64,000 nucleotides of DNA from Ferruginibacter sp050611725 (GTDB taxonomy: Bacteria; Bacteroidota; Bacteroidia; Chitinophagales; Chitinophagaceae), in contig NZ_JBODJB010000001.1 in NCBI RefSeq assembly GCF_050611725.1, positions 1,240,001 through 1,304,000 of the forward strand. The letters run 5' to 3'. The translations under genes were made by a program, and so were the position numbers. Numbering within the stretch: the first letter of the stretch is position 1; every line of letters begins with the position of its first letter. Under the pieces are notes generated by a model, which saw only the letters and a list, made by a program, of their open reading frames with translations, had not been told where the DNA came from and did no database searches. Below are positions 9,120 through 16,949 of this stretch, one piece after another.

Positions 9120-10367
9120 TTAATGTAATATCTTACTCACGCCAAGCTTAACGCCATAATTGGCCAGATTCTCGTTAAATCTATTTGTTTTATCGTACGT
9201 AGATATCAACTGATAACGCAGTTGAGGACCCAATTGCCACGTAAGACCGTTAATTTTGTAGGTAATAAAAGTTTCAAATCCTGCATTTAAATTCCAGTTA
9301 TTGATCGATGATGCATCAGTAATGTTATTATTATTGCCATTCATAATATAGGTTGGTTGTATGGTGGCACCCACATCCCAATGCAATCTGTCTTTCCCGA
9401 GTAATTTAAACTCAACGCCTACCGGCAATGAAACCTGATAAGTTTCACTACGGAAATTAACCGGGTACAAACCTGTTGTATTGGTAAGGCCGGAATTTTC
9501 AATTACTTGATTAGGTTGGCTTTGCTTAATGAGTGAATTGGTAGTAGTAGCACCACTTAAATAACCCAACGAATTATAGCTAATATAATTCAATTGAAGG
9601 CCGGTTGTTACTTTCAATTTCTTAAATAAAGCATATTTCATAGCAGCACCTACCTCCAATCCTACAGAAGGTTTATTAACCTCGTTAGTTGAAATATTAT
9701 CTGACGCATTCGGATAAACAACCGATGGAGATGCATATACTTGCAAACCGAATTTACCGACAGTTTTTTTGTCAATCAACTTATCAACGGCAACAATGTT
9801 TTCTGTAAGTGTATTATCATCTACAGGAATTGTGCGTTTCGTTAAAGGAAGCAGTTTGGGCTCAATATTATCCGTAATATTATTAGTATTTTGTTCAGGC
9901 AGTATACTTATTCTGTTATCAGCGATACTCAAAAGTGCCACTTCAGTTGTATTTATACTTGCACGCTGTTTTGTATGATTGATTGCCCCACTGTTTTTTG
10001 CCAACTGTTGAACGGAATTACCAAAACCGGAATTTTTGCCGGCTAAACTTGTAACTGATTTTGTATGTAAAATATTTAGTTCAGTTGGGATTGTATTTTT
10101 TGATGATACAGACTTAATAGCACCTAACGAAACATTTGCGTCGATCGCTGTAATTGGTTTAGTTGTGTTTTTTTCAGAATTTGTATAGCCGATCAACAAT
10201 AAAAGACCTATCAATACTATACTCATTGCCGTTGACGGCCAGCGGCGTCCGGGATGAATATTATTGTATATACTATGCCAAACCCTTGCAGATGGGTACA
10301 TTCTAAACTCATCTGCCTTTTCACGAAGCATTCGTTCAAAACTATCATTAAACATATTTCTTTCCAT
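9120..10367 (-). CDS. Membrane-anchored protein with C-terminal barrel-like domain, partner of ECF sigma factor
   Basis: About 415 residues. The N-terminus is a charged cytoplasmic segment of about 45 residues (FERMLREKADEFRMYPS, VWHSIYNNI), then one membrane helix (about 46-63), a long Asn/Thr-rich linker, and from about residue 205 a beta-rich domain with alternating aromatic strands typical of PorT-like/outer-membrane beta-barrel proteins, ending in an aromatic strand. It lies 28 bases after an ECF sigma factor gene, the place where anti-sigma factors usually sit, and the short N-terminal segment could bind sigma. I chose ATG 10367; the codon at 10373 is TTG, and ATG 10355 is also possible. 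The anti-sigma role is inference. Confidence 0.6.
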   Translation of the reverse strand: MERNMFNDSFERMLREKADEFRMYPSARVWHSIYNNIHPGRRWPSTAMSIVLIGLLLLIGYTNSEKNTTKPITAIDANVSLGAIKSVSSKNTIPTELNILHTKSVTSLAGKNSGFGNSVQQLAKNSGAINHTKQRASINTTEVALLSIADNRISILPEQNTNNITDNIEPKLLPLTKRTIPVDDNTLTENIVAVDKLIDKKTVGKFGLQVYASPSVVYPNASDNISTNEVNKPSVGLEVGAAMKYALFKKLKVTTGLQLNYISYNSLGYLSGATTTNSLIKQSQPNQVIENSGLTNTTGLYPVNFRSETYQVSLPVGVEFKLLGKDRLHWDVGATIQPTYIMNGNNNNITDASSINNWNLNAGFETFITYKINGLTWQLGPQLRYQLISTYDKTNRFNENLANYGVKLGVSKILH

Positions 10368-10395
10368 CAGCAATGTATAGGTTTGTTAAGTAAGT

Positions 10396-10971
10396 TTATT
10401 TGGCAATAGCTGTTGTGTATTTTTTTTCTTTTGGCTTCGGTAAAATTTTTCTCTTTACAAGAATATCTTCCAGCATCACTTTTGCACGGGTGTATTGAGA
10501 ACGACTGGTGCTTTCTTCAATATCAAGTAAATGGCCTATCTCCTTATGCGAATAGCCCTCAATTGCATAGAGGTTCAACACGGTTCTGTAACCAATCGGC
10601 AATAAACGAATGCATTCAATTACTTGTTTAGCATGTATGATAGACGAAACGCTTTCCTCTCTTACGTGTATATTACTTGCATGAGAAATATCAACACAGT
10701 CGGAAAATTTTTTATTTTTCTTTAGAACATTGATACAAGTGTGTACGATTATTCTACGTATCCAGCCTTCCAACGCACCTTCGTTTCTATATTGATGTAT
10801 TTGAGAAAAGATTTTAATAAACCCCTCTTGTAGCATATCTTCTGCATCTTCTCTGTTTTTTGCAAAGCGATAGCAAACACCTAACATACGTGGGCTAAAA
10901 CGTGTATAAAGCGCCTCTTGAGAAGAAGCATTATTATTAATACATCCGGCAAGCATCAGCTCTTCGGTCAT
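10396..10971 (-). CDS. ECF-family RNA polymerase sigma factor
   Basis: 191-residue sigma-70 family factor of the extracytoplasmic-function type. Region 2 spans about residues 21-90 (LYTRFSPRMLGVCYRFAKNR, then EDAEDMLQEGFIKIF and the DNA-melting segment GALEGWIRRIIVHTCIN). Region 4 spans about 125-175 (LPIGYRTVLNLYAIEGYSHK, then EIGHLLDIEESTSRSQYTRA). Region 3 is absent, as expected. It directs RNA polymerase to a set of promoters not identifiable here. The next gene on the strand, 28 bases on, is a membrane-anchored barrel protein, which suggests an envelope signalling pair. It ends in a basic Lys-rich tail. Confidence 0.92.
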   Translation of the reverse strand: MTEELMLAGCINNNASSQEALYTRFSPRMLGVCYRFAKNREDAEDMLQEGFIKIFSQIHQYRNEGALEGWIRRIIVHTCINVLKKNKKFSDCVDISHASNIHVREESVSSIIHAKQVIECIRLLPIGYRTVLNLYAIEGYSHKEIGHLLDIEESTSRSQYTRAKVMLEDILVKRKILPKPKEKKYTTAIAK

Positions 10972-11111
10972 AAAGAATATTTTATTGGACTATAAATATA
11001 GACAAAATAGTGCAATAAACCACCGTCTTCCGAAACTGTTAACATGTTTCCGGTAATTAATGATTTGTTAATTAATAATTTGTTAATCAGTAAATTATAT
11101 ATAAACGAGAT

Positions 11112-11597
11112 TTATTTTTTCAATAAACTGTCGGCAGGGTATTTTGCCTTGATACTATCTCTTAATGAGGAGGCCCAGTTCATCAATAATTTTTTTTGAG
11201 CATCATCTAATTTTGCTTCACTATGCATTAGCGTGTAAGAAGATAAAGGCATTTCATTTTCTTTCACTTCATCTACGATCTCTTCTAGTTTTTTAAACTG
11301 TCTGTTTATTCTGTAAGATGTAAACTCGTTGAAATTAAGATGCTTTTTGCCATCTGTTACATGGTGATTGAGCCACCAGGCAACCGGCTGAAAATTTGAA
11401 TACCATGGGTAGGTAGTATTATTGCTATGACAATCATAGCAACTTGTTTGCAGAATTTTTTTTACATCATTCGGAACAGGATATAACGTTGCAATATCAT
11501 TTTTTAATACGTCAGATGCTTCGCTGATATTTTTTTCCGGACGAAAGAACTGAATAATTACAAATGCTGCTATCAAAAACAGAAGGATTTTTTTCAT
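11112..11597 (-). CDS. Haem-binding domain protein (single CxxCH)
   Basis: 161 residues. A signal peptide or N-terminal anchor (MKKILLFLIAAFVIIQFF) exports the protein to the periplasm. One c-type haem site CYDCH lies at residues 53-57, followed by YPWYSNFQPVAWWLNHHV, the pattern of the Haem_bd family (PF14376), which is common in Bacteroidota and thought to bind haem; the electron-transfer partner is unknown. It starts 10 bases after gpmI on the same strand and probably shares its transcript. The domain call is confident, the physiological role is not. Confidence 0.88.
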   Translation of the reverse strand: MKKILLFLIAAFVIIQFFRPEKNISEASDVLKNDIATLYPVPNDVKKILQTSCYDCHSNNTTYPWYSNFQPVAWWLNHHVTDGKKHLNFNEFTSYRINRQFKKLEEIVDEVKENEMPLSSYTLMHSEAKLDDAQKKLLMNWASSLRDSIKAKYPADSLLKK

Positions 11598-11607
11598 AAA
11601 CAGAAAA

Positions 11608-13122
11608 TTATATCAGGATATTACCACTCATTTCTTTTGGAATTGGTAAGTCCATCATTTTTAAAATACTCGGAGCAACGTCACCTAGTTTTCCGGGTTT
11701 TACTTCACCTCTCCATTCTTTGTCAATAACAAAGAAAGGAACAAGGTTGGTAGTATGTGCGGTATTAGGTGTACCATCTTCATTGATCTCATAATCGGCA
11801 TTGCCATGATCTGCTAAAAGAAAAACAGCATAATCACTTTTTAATGCTGCTGTTACAACTTTTTCTACACATGCATCAACAGTTTCTACTGCTTTTATTA
11901 CGGCTTCCCAAACACCTGTATGTCCCACCATGTCTGCATTTGCAAAATTCAGACAAATGAAATCCGCCGATCCTTTTTCTATTTCCGGAACAATAGCAGC
12001 AGTTACTTCATTGGCGCTCATTTCGGGTTGAAGATCGTATGTGGCAACTTTTGGAGAAGGTATCATGATCCTGCTTTCGCCTATAAAAGGTTTTTCTCTC
12101 CCACCACTGAAGAAAAAACTTACATGCGGATATTTTTCCGTCTCAGCAATACGTATCTGTGTTTTATTATTTTGTTCTAAAATTTCACCAAGTGTATTTT
12201 TCAGATCATCATTTTCGAACATTACGTTCACTTTTTTGAATGAGTGATCGTATTGAGTCATTGTAGTATAATGAAGCTCTAATGTTTTCATCCCAAAATC
12301 TGGCATATCTGTTTGCGTCAACACTTCTGTAATTTCTCTGCAACGATCTGTTCTGAAATTGAAAGCAAGCACAGCATCACCACTTTGTATTTTTGTATTT
12401 TCAATAGATGCGTTGATGATCGGTTTAATGAATTCATCTGTTGTACCTGCTTCGTAAGATTTTTTTACTGTATTCAACAGATCGTTAGTTTTCTCACCAA
12501 TACCATTTACTAAACCGTCGTAAGCAAGTTTTACTCTTTCCCATCTCTTATCTCTATCCATTGCATAATATCTTCCGGTAATGGTAGCGATCTTTCCTGT
12601 AGAAAGATTCAAGTGATTATCAAGGTCGGTTAAATAACCCAACCCGCTTTTTGGATCTGTATCCCTGCCATCTGTAAAAGCATGTATGAGCAAGTTGTCA
12701 AATCCTTCGGCTTTACAAACATCTGCAATGGCTTTAATGTGATTGATATGTGAGTGTACGCCGCCATCGCTAACCAAGCCGATCAGGTGCAATGCTTTAT
12801 TATTAGTTTTTGCATAGTTGATAGCCTCCAATAGTTTTTCATTTTTTTGAAACTCTCCACTACGAATTGCAACATTAATACGTTGTAATTCCTGATAAAC
12901 AATTCTGCCGGCCCCTAAATTCAGGTGACCAACTTCGCTGTTGCCCATTTGGCCTTCGGGCAAGCCCACATCTTCGCCACAGGTAACAAGGGTGGTATTC
13001 GGGTATTGATTGTATAAAGAACTTACAAATGGTGTGTTGGCATTTTGTATGGCATCGCTACTTTTAATGGTACCAAGCCCCCAGCCATCCATAATAACTA
13101 GTATTGTTTTTTTCGATTTCAT
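11608..13122 (-). CDS. gpmI: 2,3-bisphosphoglycerate-independent phosphoglycerate mutase
   Basis: Interconverts 3- and 2-phosphoglycerate in glycolysis and gluconeogenesis. It is an alkaline-phosphatase-superfamily enzyme with two Mn ions. Metal ligands and nucleophile are visible: VIMDGWG at the N-terminus, the phosphorylated Ser62 in GQMGNSEVGHLNLGAGR, DGRDTDPKSG, and LLADHGNADYE near the C-terminus. 504 residues, the usual length. A perfect -7 element (13127-13134) lies 4 bases before the ATG, so the mRNA may be leaderless. The haem-binding protein gene follows after 10 bases. Confidence 0.97.
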   Translation of the reverse strand: MKSKKTILVIMDGWGLGTIKSSDAIQNANTPFVSSLYNQYPNTTLVTCGEDVGLPEGQMGNSEVGHLNLGAGRIVYQELQRINVAIRSGEFQKNEKLLEAINYAKTNNKALHLIGLVSDGGVHSHINHIKAIADVCKAEGFDNLLIHAFTDGRDTDPKSGLGYLTDLDNHLNLSTGKIATITGRYYAMDRDKRWERVKLAYDGLVNGIGEKTNDLLNTVKKSYEAGTTDEFIKPIINASIENTKIQSGDAVLAFNFRTDRCREITEVLTQTDMPDFGMKTLELHYTTMTQYDHSFKKVNVMFENDDLKNTLGEILEQNNKTQIRIAETEKYPHVSFFFSGGREKPFIGESRIMIPSPKVATYDLQPEMSANEVTAAIVPEIEKGSADFICLNFANADMVGHTGVWEAVIKAVETVDACVEKVVTAALKSDYAVFLLADHGNADYEINEDGTPNTAHTTNLVPFFVIDKEWRGEVKPGKLGDVAPSILKMMDLPIPKEMSGNILI

Positions 13123-13126
13123 GGTG

Positions 13127-13134
13127 CAAAATTA
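13127..13134 (-). promoter_or_regulatory. -7 promoter element of gpmI, near-leaderless
   Basis: Minus-strand TAatTTTG, a perfect match to TAnnTTTG, 4 bases before the gpmI ATG. Transcription should begin at or within a few bases of the start codon. Confidence 0.5.
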
Positions 13135-13213
13135 ACTTTTTTTGGCTCGTTTAAAGAAAGCTTCTTATCTTTTATGCAGAATTATGAACTTAAAATCACG
13201 GTTTTAACACAGC

Positions 13214-13230
13214 TTGGCACGTTTTTAGTA
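13214..13230 (+). promoter_or_regulatory. Sigma-54-like promoter, degenerate -12
   Basis: TTGGCACG is an exact -24 element (GG at 13216-13217). Ten bases later comes GT where the -12 element should have GC. It lies about 30 bases before the DUF4783 start. The spacing is right, but one invariant base is different. Confidence 0.35.
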
Positions 13231-13257
13231 AAATAATTTAGTACGAAAACGATCTTT

Positions 13258-13638
13258 ATGAAACGAATATTTACTTTTCTCTCTTTACTGATAATATTAT
13301 CATCTTTTACCATTCTTTCCGGATTGGATGAAGTTGTAAACGCAATGAAAACCGGTAACTTCAACGTTATATCTAAATATTTTGATAATAACGTTGAAAT
13401 AAGCATGCCGGATAAGACAAACAGCTATAGTAAGAGTCAGGCCGCCCTTGTATTAAAAGATTTTTTTACCACCAACAGTGTAAATGGCTTTGATATCATT
13501 CACAAGGGTGAAAATGCCGGGTCTCAATATTGTATTGGTACCTTGAAATCTAAAAACGGGGTTTATCGTACCACTATTTTTATGAAACAGAAAGCAGATG
13601 TGCAAGTGTTGCAAGAATTAAGATTTGAAAACAGGTGA
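13258..13638 (+). CDS. DUF4783 family exported protein
   Basis: 126 residues, with a signal peptide MKRIFTFLSLLIILSSFTIL and then a small NTF2-like alpha+beta domain: LDEVVNAMKTGNFNVISKYF, the conserved LVLKDFFTTN, then strands ending LQELRFE. It matches DUF4783 (PF16022), a Bacteroidota family of unknown role with the NTF2-like fold. It is a single gene preceded by a sigma-54-like sequence and closed by its own terminator. Confidence 0.82.
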   Translation: MKRIFTFLSLLIILSSFTILSGLDEVVNAMKTGNFNVISKYFDNNVEISMPDKTNSYSKSQAALVLKDFFTTNSVNGFDIIHKGENAGSQYCIGTLKSKNGVYRTTIFMKQKADVQVLQELRFENR

Positions 13639-13659
13639 TCTAAATAGATATTCACATTC

Positions 13660-13690
13660 AGCCGACAGAGATATTCTGTCGGCTTTTTAT
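13660..13690 (+). terminator. Terminator after DUF4783 gene
   Basis: Perfect 9-bp stem AGCCGACAG / CTGTCGGCT (13660-13668 and 13676-13684) with a 7-base loop, then a T-rich tract. It lies just before the nadC promoter element. Confidence 0.9.
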
Positions 13691-13696
13691 TTTTTA

Positions 13697-13704
13697 TAGA
13701 TTTG
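13697..13704 (+). promoter_or_regulatory. -7 promoter element of nadC, near-leaderless
   Basis: TAgaTTTG, a perfect TAnnTTTG, ends 6 bases before the nadC ATG at 13711. The alternative in-frame TTG at 13702 lies inside this element and so is not the start. Confidence 0.5.
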
Positions 13705-13710
13705 CATACA

Positions 13711-14565
13711 ATGAATTACGAGAAACAATTAAATGAGCTTATTGAGAATGCATTGGCAGAGGATATTGGAGATGGAGATCACTCCACCTTATCAAGTATT
13801 GATGCGACTGCAGCCGGCAAGGCTGTTTTGAAGATCAAGGAAGATGGTATTCTTGCAGGTGTAACAGTTGCCGAAAAAATATTTCGATATATGCAGCCTG
13901 ACGTTATTTTTTCAGGGTTTAAAAAAGACGGCGAGCAAATGAAATATGGGGAGGTGGCATTTGAGGTGCAGGCTCGAATACATACTATTTTACAATGTGA
14001 AAGGTTAGTGCTTAATACCATGCAACGCATGAGCGGAATAGCTACTTTAACAAAAGTGTATACCGATAAATTAAAAGGCTACAAAACAAAACTGCTTGAT
14101 ACCAGAAAGACAACACCTAATTTCAGACTGCTGGAGAAAGAAGCGGTGAAGATTGGCGGTGGAGAAAATCATCGCTTTGGATTGTATGATATGATCATGT
14201 TGAAAGATAACCATATTGATTATTGCGGCGGCATAGAAAAGGCGATCGACAAAGCTTACGCTTATGTACAAACGAAAAAGAACGGATTAAAAATTGAAGT
14301 GGAGACAAGGTCGATAGAAGATGTGAAAAAGGTAATGTCTGTTGGAAAAATTGATCGTATTATGCTGGATAATTTTAAACCAGAGCAGATTGCGGAAGCT
14401 TTAAAAATTATTGGAGGAAGGTATGAAACCGAGGCCAGTGGCGGTATCAACCTAAATAATATTGAAGCGTATGCTGCAACTGGAGTGGATTATATCAGCA
14501 GTGGAGCGGTTATTCATCAGGCAAGAAGCTTGGATTTGAGTTTGAAAGCAGTGCCTCTGAAATGA
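13711..14565 (+). CDS. nadC: Nicotinate-nucleotide pyrophosphorylase (carboxylating)
   Basis: Converts quinolinate and PRPP into nicotinate mononucleotide, CO2 and pyrophosphate, the entry step of de novo NAD synthesis. 284 residues from ATG 13711. Family signatures: EDIGDGDHSTL at the N-terminus, the substrate-binding QCERLVLNTMQRMSGIAT, LDTRKTTPNFRLLEKEAVKI with GGGENHRFGL, LKDNHI, and EASGGINLNN with VDYISSGAV at the end. nadE, the last step of the same pathway, lies about 3.5 kb downstream. nadA and nadB are not in the window. Confidence 0.97.
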   Translation: MNYEKQLNELIENALAEDIGDGDHSTLSSIDATAAGKAVLKIKEDGILAGVTVAEKIFRYMQPDVIFSGFKKDGEQMKYGEVAFEVQARIHTILQCERLVLNTMQRMSGIATLTKVYTDKLKGYKTKLLDTRKTTPNFRLLEKEAVKIGGGENHRFGLYDMIMLKDNHIDYCGGIEKAIDKAYAYVQTKKNGLKIEVETRSIEDVKKVMSVGKIDRIMLDNFKPEQIAEALKIIGGRYETEASGGINLNNIEAYAATGVDYISSGAVIHQARSLDLSLKAVPLK

Positions 14566-14601
14566 TGTGCTGATGTGCCAATATGCAAATGGGCAAATTG
14601 T
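14566..14601 (+). repeat. Spacer repeat with gcaaat/gtgc words
   Basis: Short repetitive spacer just after nadC built from the words tgatgtgc (twice, directly repeated), tgccaat, tgcaaat and ggcaaat. The same words make up the iscU-iscA spacer at 35398-35482, so the two look like members of one dispersed intergenic family. No coding capacity. Confidence 0.5.
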
Positions 14602-14640
14602 TAGAGTGAAATGCTTAATATTTTTTAAATTATTGTAGGA

Positions 14641-14985
14641 ATGGCAGCAAAAAAAATAAATTCTTTGGGAGGATTGGTTTATTCAACCGATCCGAATTTT
14701 AAACCTTCATCGGAGCAGGAAGAAGAGCAGGAAAGTTTATTGCCTGCTCAGCAAAAATTAAAAGTGAGGTTAGACACTAAACACAGAGCAGGTAAAGCAG
14801 TAACACTAATAGATAATTTTATTGGTACAACTGCTGATGCAGAAGAACTGGGTAAGAAACTGAAATCTTTTTGTGGTACAGGTGGTTCGGTGAAAGATGG
14901 TGAAATTATTGTGCAGGGAGATAACAGGGATAAAGTGTTACAATGGTTGTTGAAGAATGGGTATCAGCAAACCAGAAAGATTTAA
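14641..14985 (+). CDS. SUI1/eIF1-like translation factor (YciH family)
   Basis: 114 residues. A short acidic, flexible N-terminus (about 1-38, SSEQEEEQESLL) is followed by a SUI1 domain: KLKVRLDTKHRAGKAVTLID, ELGKKLKSFCGTGGSVKDGE, IIVQGDNRDKVLQWLLKNGY. The domain resembles eukaryotic eIF1 and E. coli YciH, which influences fidelity of initiation-codon choice on the 30S subunit. Its exact role in Bacteroidota is not known. Start ATG 14641. Confidence 0.92.
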   Translation: MAAKKINSLGGLVYSTDPNFKPSSEQEEEQESLLPAQQKLKVRLDTKHRAGKAVTLIDNFIGTTADAEELGKKLKSFCGTGGSVKDGEIIVQGDNRDKVLQWLLKNGYQQTRKI

Positions 14986-15056
14986 ATCGTTACTGGTTTA
15001 ACACGTTGCCTACTTTATTACACAAACCATTAAACGACTTGAGCGTTAAATGTTCA

Positions 15057-15284
15057 CTAAACTTTATGGCCCTGTTCCAAAATACTCAAAGCCCCACTGG
15101 GACATTTTTTAACTTGCTCTATAATTGTTTGCGTATCTGCCTGACTCATATCAATCCAGGGTTTTCTATTTGGATTAAAAACCTCAAACAACCCTCTGGC
15201 ACATATTCCGGAATGGGTGCAAATGTCTGGTTTCCAAAGAACGGTTATTTCTCCGTTCGTATATTTCATTGATGATATAGGCAT
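15057..15284 (-). CDS. Small 4Fe-4S mono-cluster protein (Fer4_19, YjdI-like)
   Basis: About 75 residues. It shows the divergent mono-cluster ferredoxin pattern: WKPDICTHSGICARGLFEVF, then NRKPWIDM, then KKCPSGALSIL. Cysteines and the histidine in CTHSGIC are placed as in E. coli YjdI. It probably carries one Fe-S cluster; the partner is unknown. The longer frame starting at TTG 15314 is rejected because a perfect -7 promoter element (minus strand, 15312-15319) covers it; ATG 15284 is chosen and ATG 15269 is also possible. Confidence 0.85.
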   Translation of the reverse strand: MPISSMKYTNGEITVLWKPDICTHSGICARGLFEVFNPNRKPWIDMSQADTQTIIEQVKKCPSGALSILEQGHKV

Positions 15285-15311
15285 AACACAGTGTTTAACA
15301 AAATTGATTTT

Positions 15312-15319
15312 CAAAATTA
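15312..15319 (-). promoter_or_regulatory. -7 promoter element of the Fer4_19 gene
   Basis: Minus-strand TAatTTTG, perfect match, about 27 bases before ATG 15284. It fixes the start of the gene downstream of the TTG at 15314. Confidence 0.5.
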
Positions 15320-15368
15320 CGGAAAAGACAAGTTTTTTGAACTATTTTTACAGTAAACCTTCCTTTAA

Positions 15369-15755
15369 ATGATCTCACAAATATCCGAAGGCATAAAAGT
15401 AAGCGTAGAAGTGTTCTATCAACCTGATTACAGTAATATTGTAAACAGCGAGTATATGTTTGCCTATAGGATAACGATCGTCAATAACAATGCTTATCCC
15501 GTAAAATTATTAAGAAGATGCTGGTACATTTATGACGCCAACGGAAGTATGAGAGAGGTTGAAGGAGAAGGTGTTATCGGTGTTCAACCACAGATCAATC
15601 CCGGAGAAAATTATCAGTATATAAGTGGTTGTAATTTGCGTACCGAAATGGGTAAAATGCATGGCACTTACACCATGGAAAATATCAGTAATCAGAAGCA
15701 ATTCAGCGTTACCATTCCTGCCTTCGAAATGATGGTTCCTTTCAAAATGAATTAG
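15369..15755 (+). CDS. apaG: ApaG domain protein (DUF525)
   Basis: 128 residues, the full-length single-domain form of ApaG: an immunoglobulin/fibronectin-like beta fold. Signatures: YMFAYRITIVNNNAYPVKLL, RRCWYIYDANG, VEGEGVIGVQP, INPGENYQYISGC, and the ending GTYTMENIS with FSVTIPAFEM. The protein is linked genetically to Co/Mg resistance and Ap4A in enterobacteria, but its biochemical activity is unresolved. Single gene between the Fer4_19 gene (divergent) and the desaturase gene. Confidence 0.95.
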   Translation: MISQISEGIKVSVEVFYQPDYSNIVNSEYMFAYRITIVNNNAYPVKLLRRCWYIYDANGSMREVEGEGVIGVQPQINPGENYQYISGCNLRTEMGKMHGTYTMENISNQKQFSVTIPAFEMMVPFKMN

Positions 15756-15848
15756 GTGTTTTTCTTAACATATTTTGGCGTATCTTCACGCCTATTGGTT
15801 GAGACAATATCATCAATTTTCATTCATTTTCAACGAAATATCTCTTGT

Positions 15849-16949
15849 ATGGCCAAAGTAACTTTTGACAACCGAAACAATGAATTCTATCAAAGCCTGA
15901 AAGCAGCAGTAGATAAATATTTCGAAGACAAGAAAATCAAAAAAACAGGCGACTACAGACTTTATCTGAAATCATTCATTTTGATCGGTACGGCAATAGC
16001 AGCTTACTCCGCTTTGATGTTAACGGATGTATCTACATTAACAGCAATTTTGCTTTGCGCACTTTCAGGATTTACTTTCGCTTGTATAGGTTTTAGTGTG
16101 ATGCATGATGCAAATCATGGAAGTTATAGTACTAAACCATGGTTGAACGATGCTATCGGTTTATCAGCTAATTTCTTAGGCGCTAATTCTTATTTCTGGA
16201 AACAAAAACACAATATCATTCACCACACTTATACAAACGTAGATGGTATTGATGATGATATTGCAAAGAGCCCGATCATTCGTCAATGTGAAACACAGAA
16301 ATGGGTGCCGGCGCATAAAGTTCAGCATTTATATTTGGTGCCGATCTATGCAATGTCTTCTATTTTTTGGATATTTTTTATGGATTTTACAAAATATTTT
16401 TCTCGTAAAATCTATACAACAGATGCCTGGAAGATGTCTGCAAAAAACAAATTGGTTTTCTGGCTAACTAAACTTGGATATCTTACTTTTTACATTGTTT
16501 TACCAATTCTTAAATTCAGTTTCTTACCATGGCTGGCAGGGTTCTTTATTACACATGCTGTAATGGGACTTACTTTATCGTTGGTATTTCAATTGGCCCA
16601 TGTGGTTGAAATTACTGAGTTTGAAAATGTTGCTTTAGATGAAACAAAACATTTGGAAACAGCCTGGGCTGAACATGAATTAAAAACAACTGCTAATTTT
16701 TCAATGAATAACAAAATTATTTCTTGGTTTGTTGGTGGATTGAATTTTCAAATAGAACATCATTTGTTTCCACGAGTAAGTCATGTGCATTATCCGGCTA
16801 TCAGTAAAATAGTTATGGAAAAATGCAAAGAGTACAATCTTCCATACAACAAATACGACAGTTTTTTTGAAGCATTGGCTTCACATTTCAGAGTAATGAA
16901 ATCACTTGGGAAAAAACCTGTTGAAATGGTCAAACTGCAAGCTGCTTAA
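15849..16949 (+). CDS. Membrane fatty acid (acyl-lipid/acyl-CoA) desaturase
   Basis: 366-residue di-iron membrane desaturase that puts a double bond into fatty acyl chains. The three histidine boxes are HDANH (residues 86-90), HNIIHH (121-126) and QIEHH near residue 305. Hydrophobic pairs lie at about 43-85 and 180-250. There is no cytochrome b5 domain, so an external electron donor is needed. Start ATG 15849 (MAKVTFDNR) was chosen over the in-frame start at 15756, which would add 31 residues unlike the family. The stop shares bases with the stop of the convergent gldB. Double-bond position cannot be told from sequence. Confidence 0.92.
   Translation: MAKVTFDNRNNEFYQSLKAAVDKYFEDKKIKKTGDYRLYLKSFILIGTAIAAYSALMLTDVSTLTAILLCALSGFTFACIGFSVMHDANHGSYSTKPWLNDAIGLSANFLGANSYFWKQKHNIIHHTYTNVDGIDDDIAKSPIIRQCETQKWVPAHKVQHLYLVPIYAMSSIFWIFFMDFTKYFSRKIYTTDAWKMSAKNKLVFWLTKLGYLTFYIVLPILKFSFLPWLAGFFITHAVMGLTLSLVFQLAHVVEITEFENVALDETKHLETAWAEHELKTTANFSMNNKIISWFVGGLNFQIEHHLFPRVSHVHYPAISKIVMEKCKEYNLPYNKYDSFFEALASHFRVMKSLGKKPVEMVKLQAA

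Noticed and set aside
14943..15272. Plus-strand 109-codon frame
   Set aside because: Overlaps the end of the SUI1 gene and lies antisense to the convincing 4Fe-4S protein.
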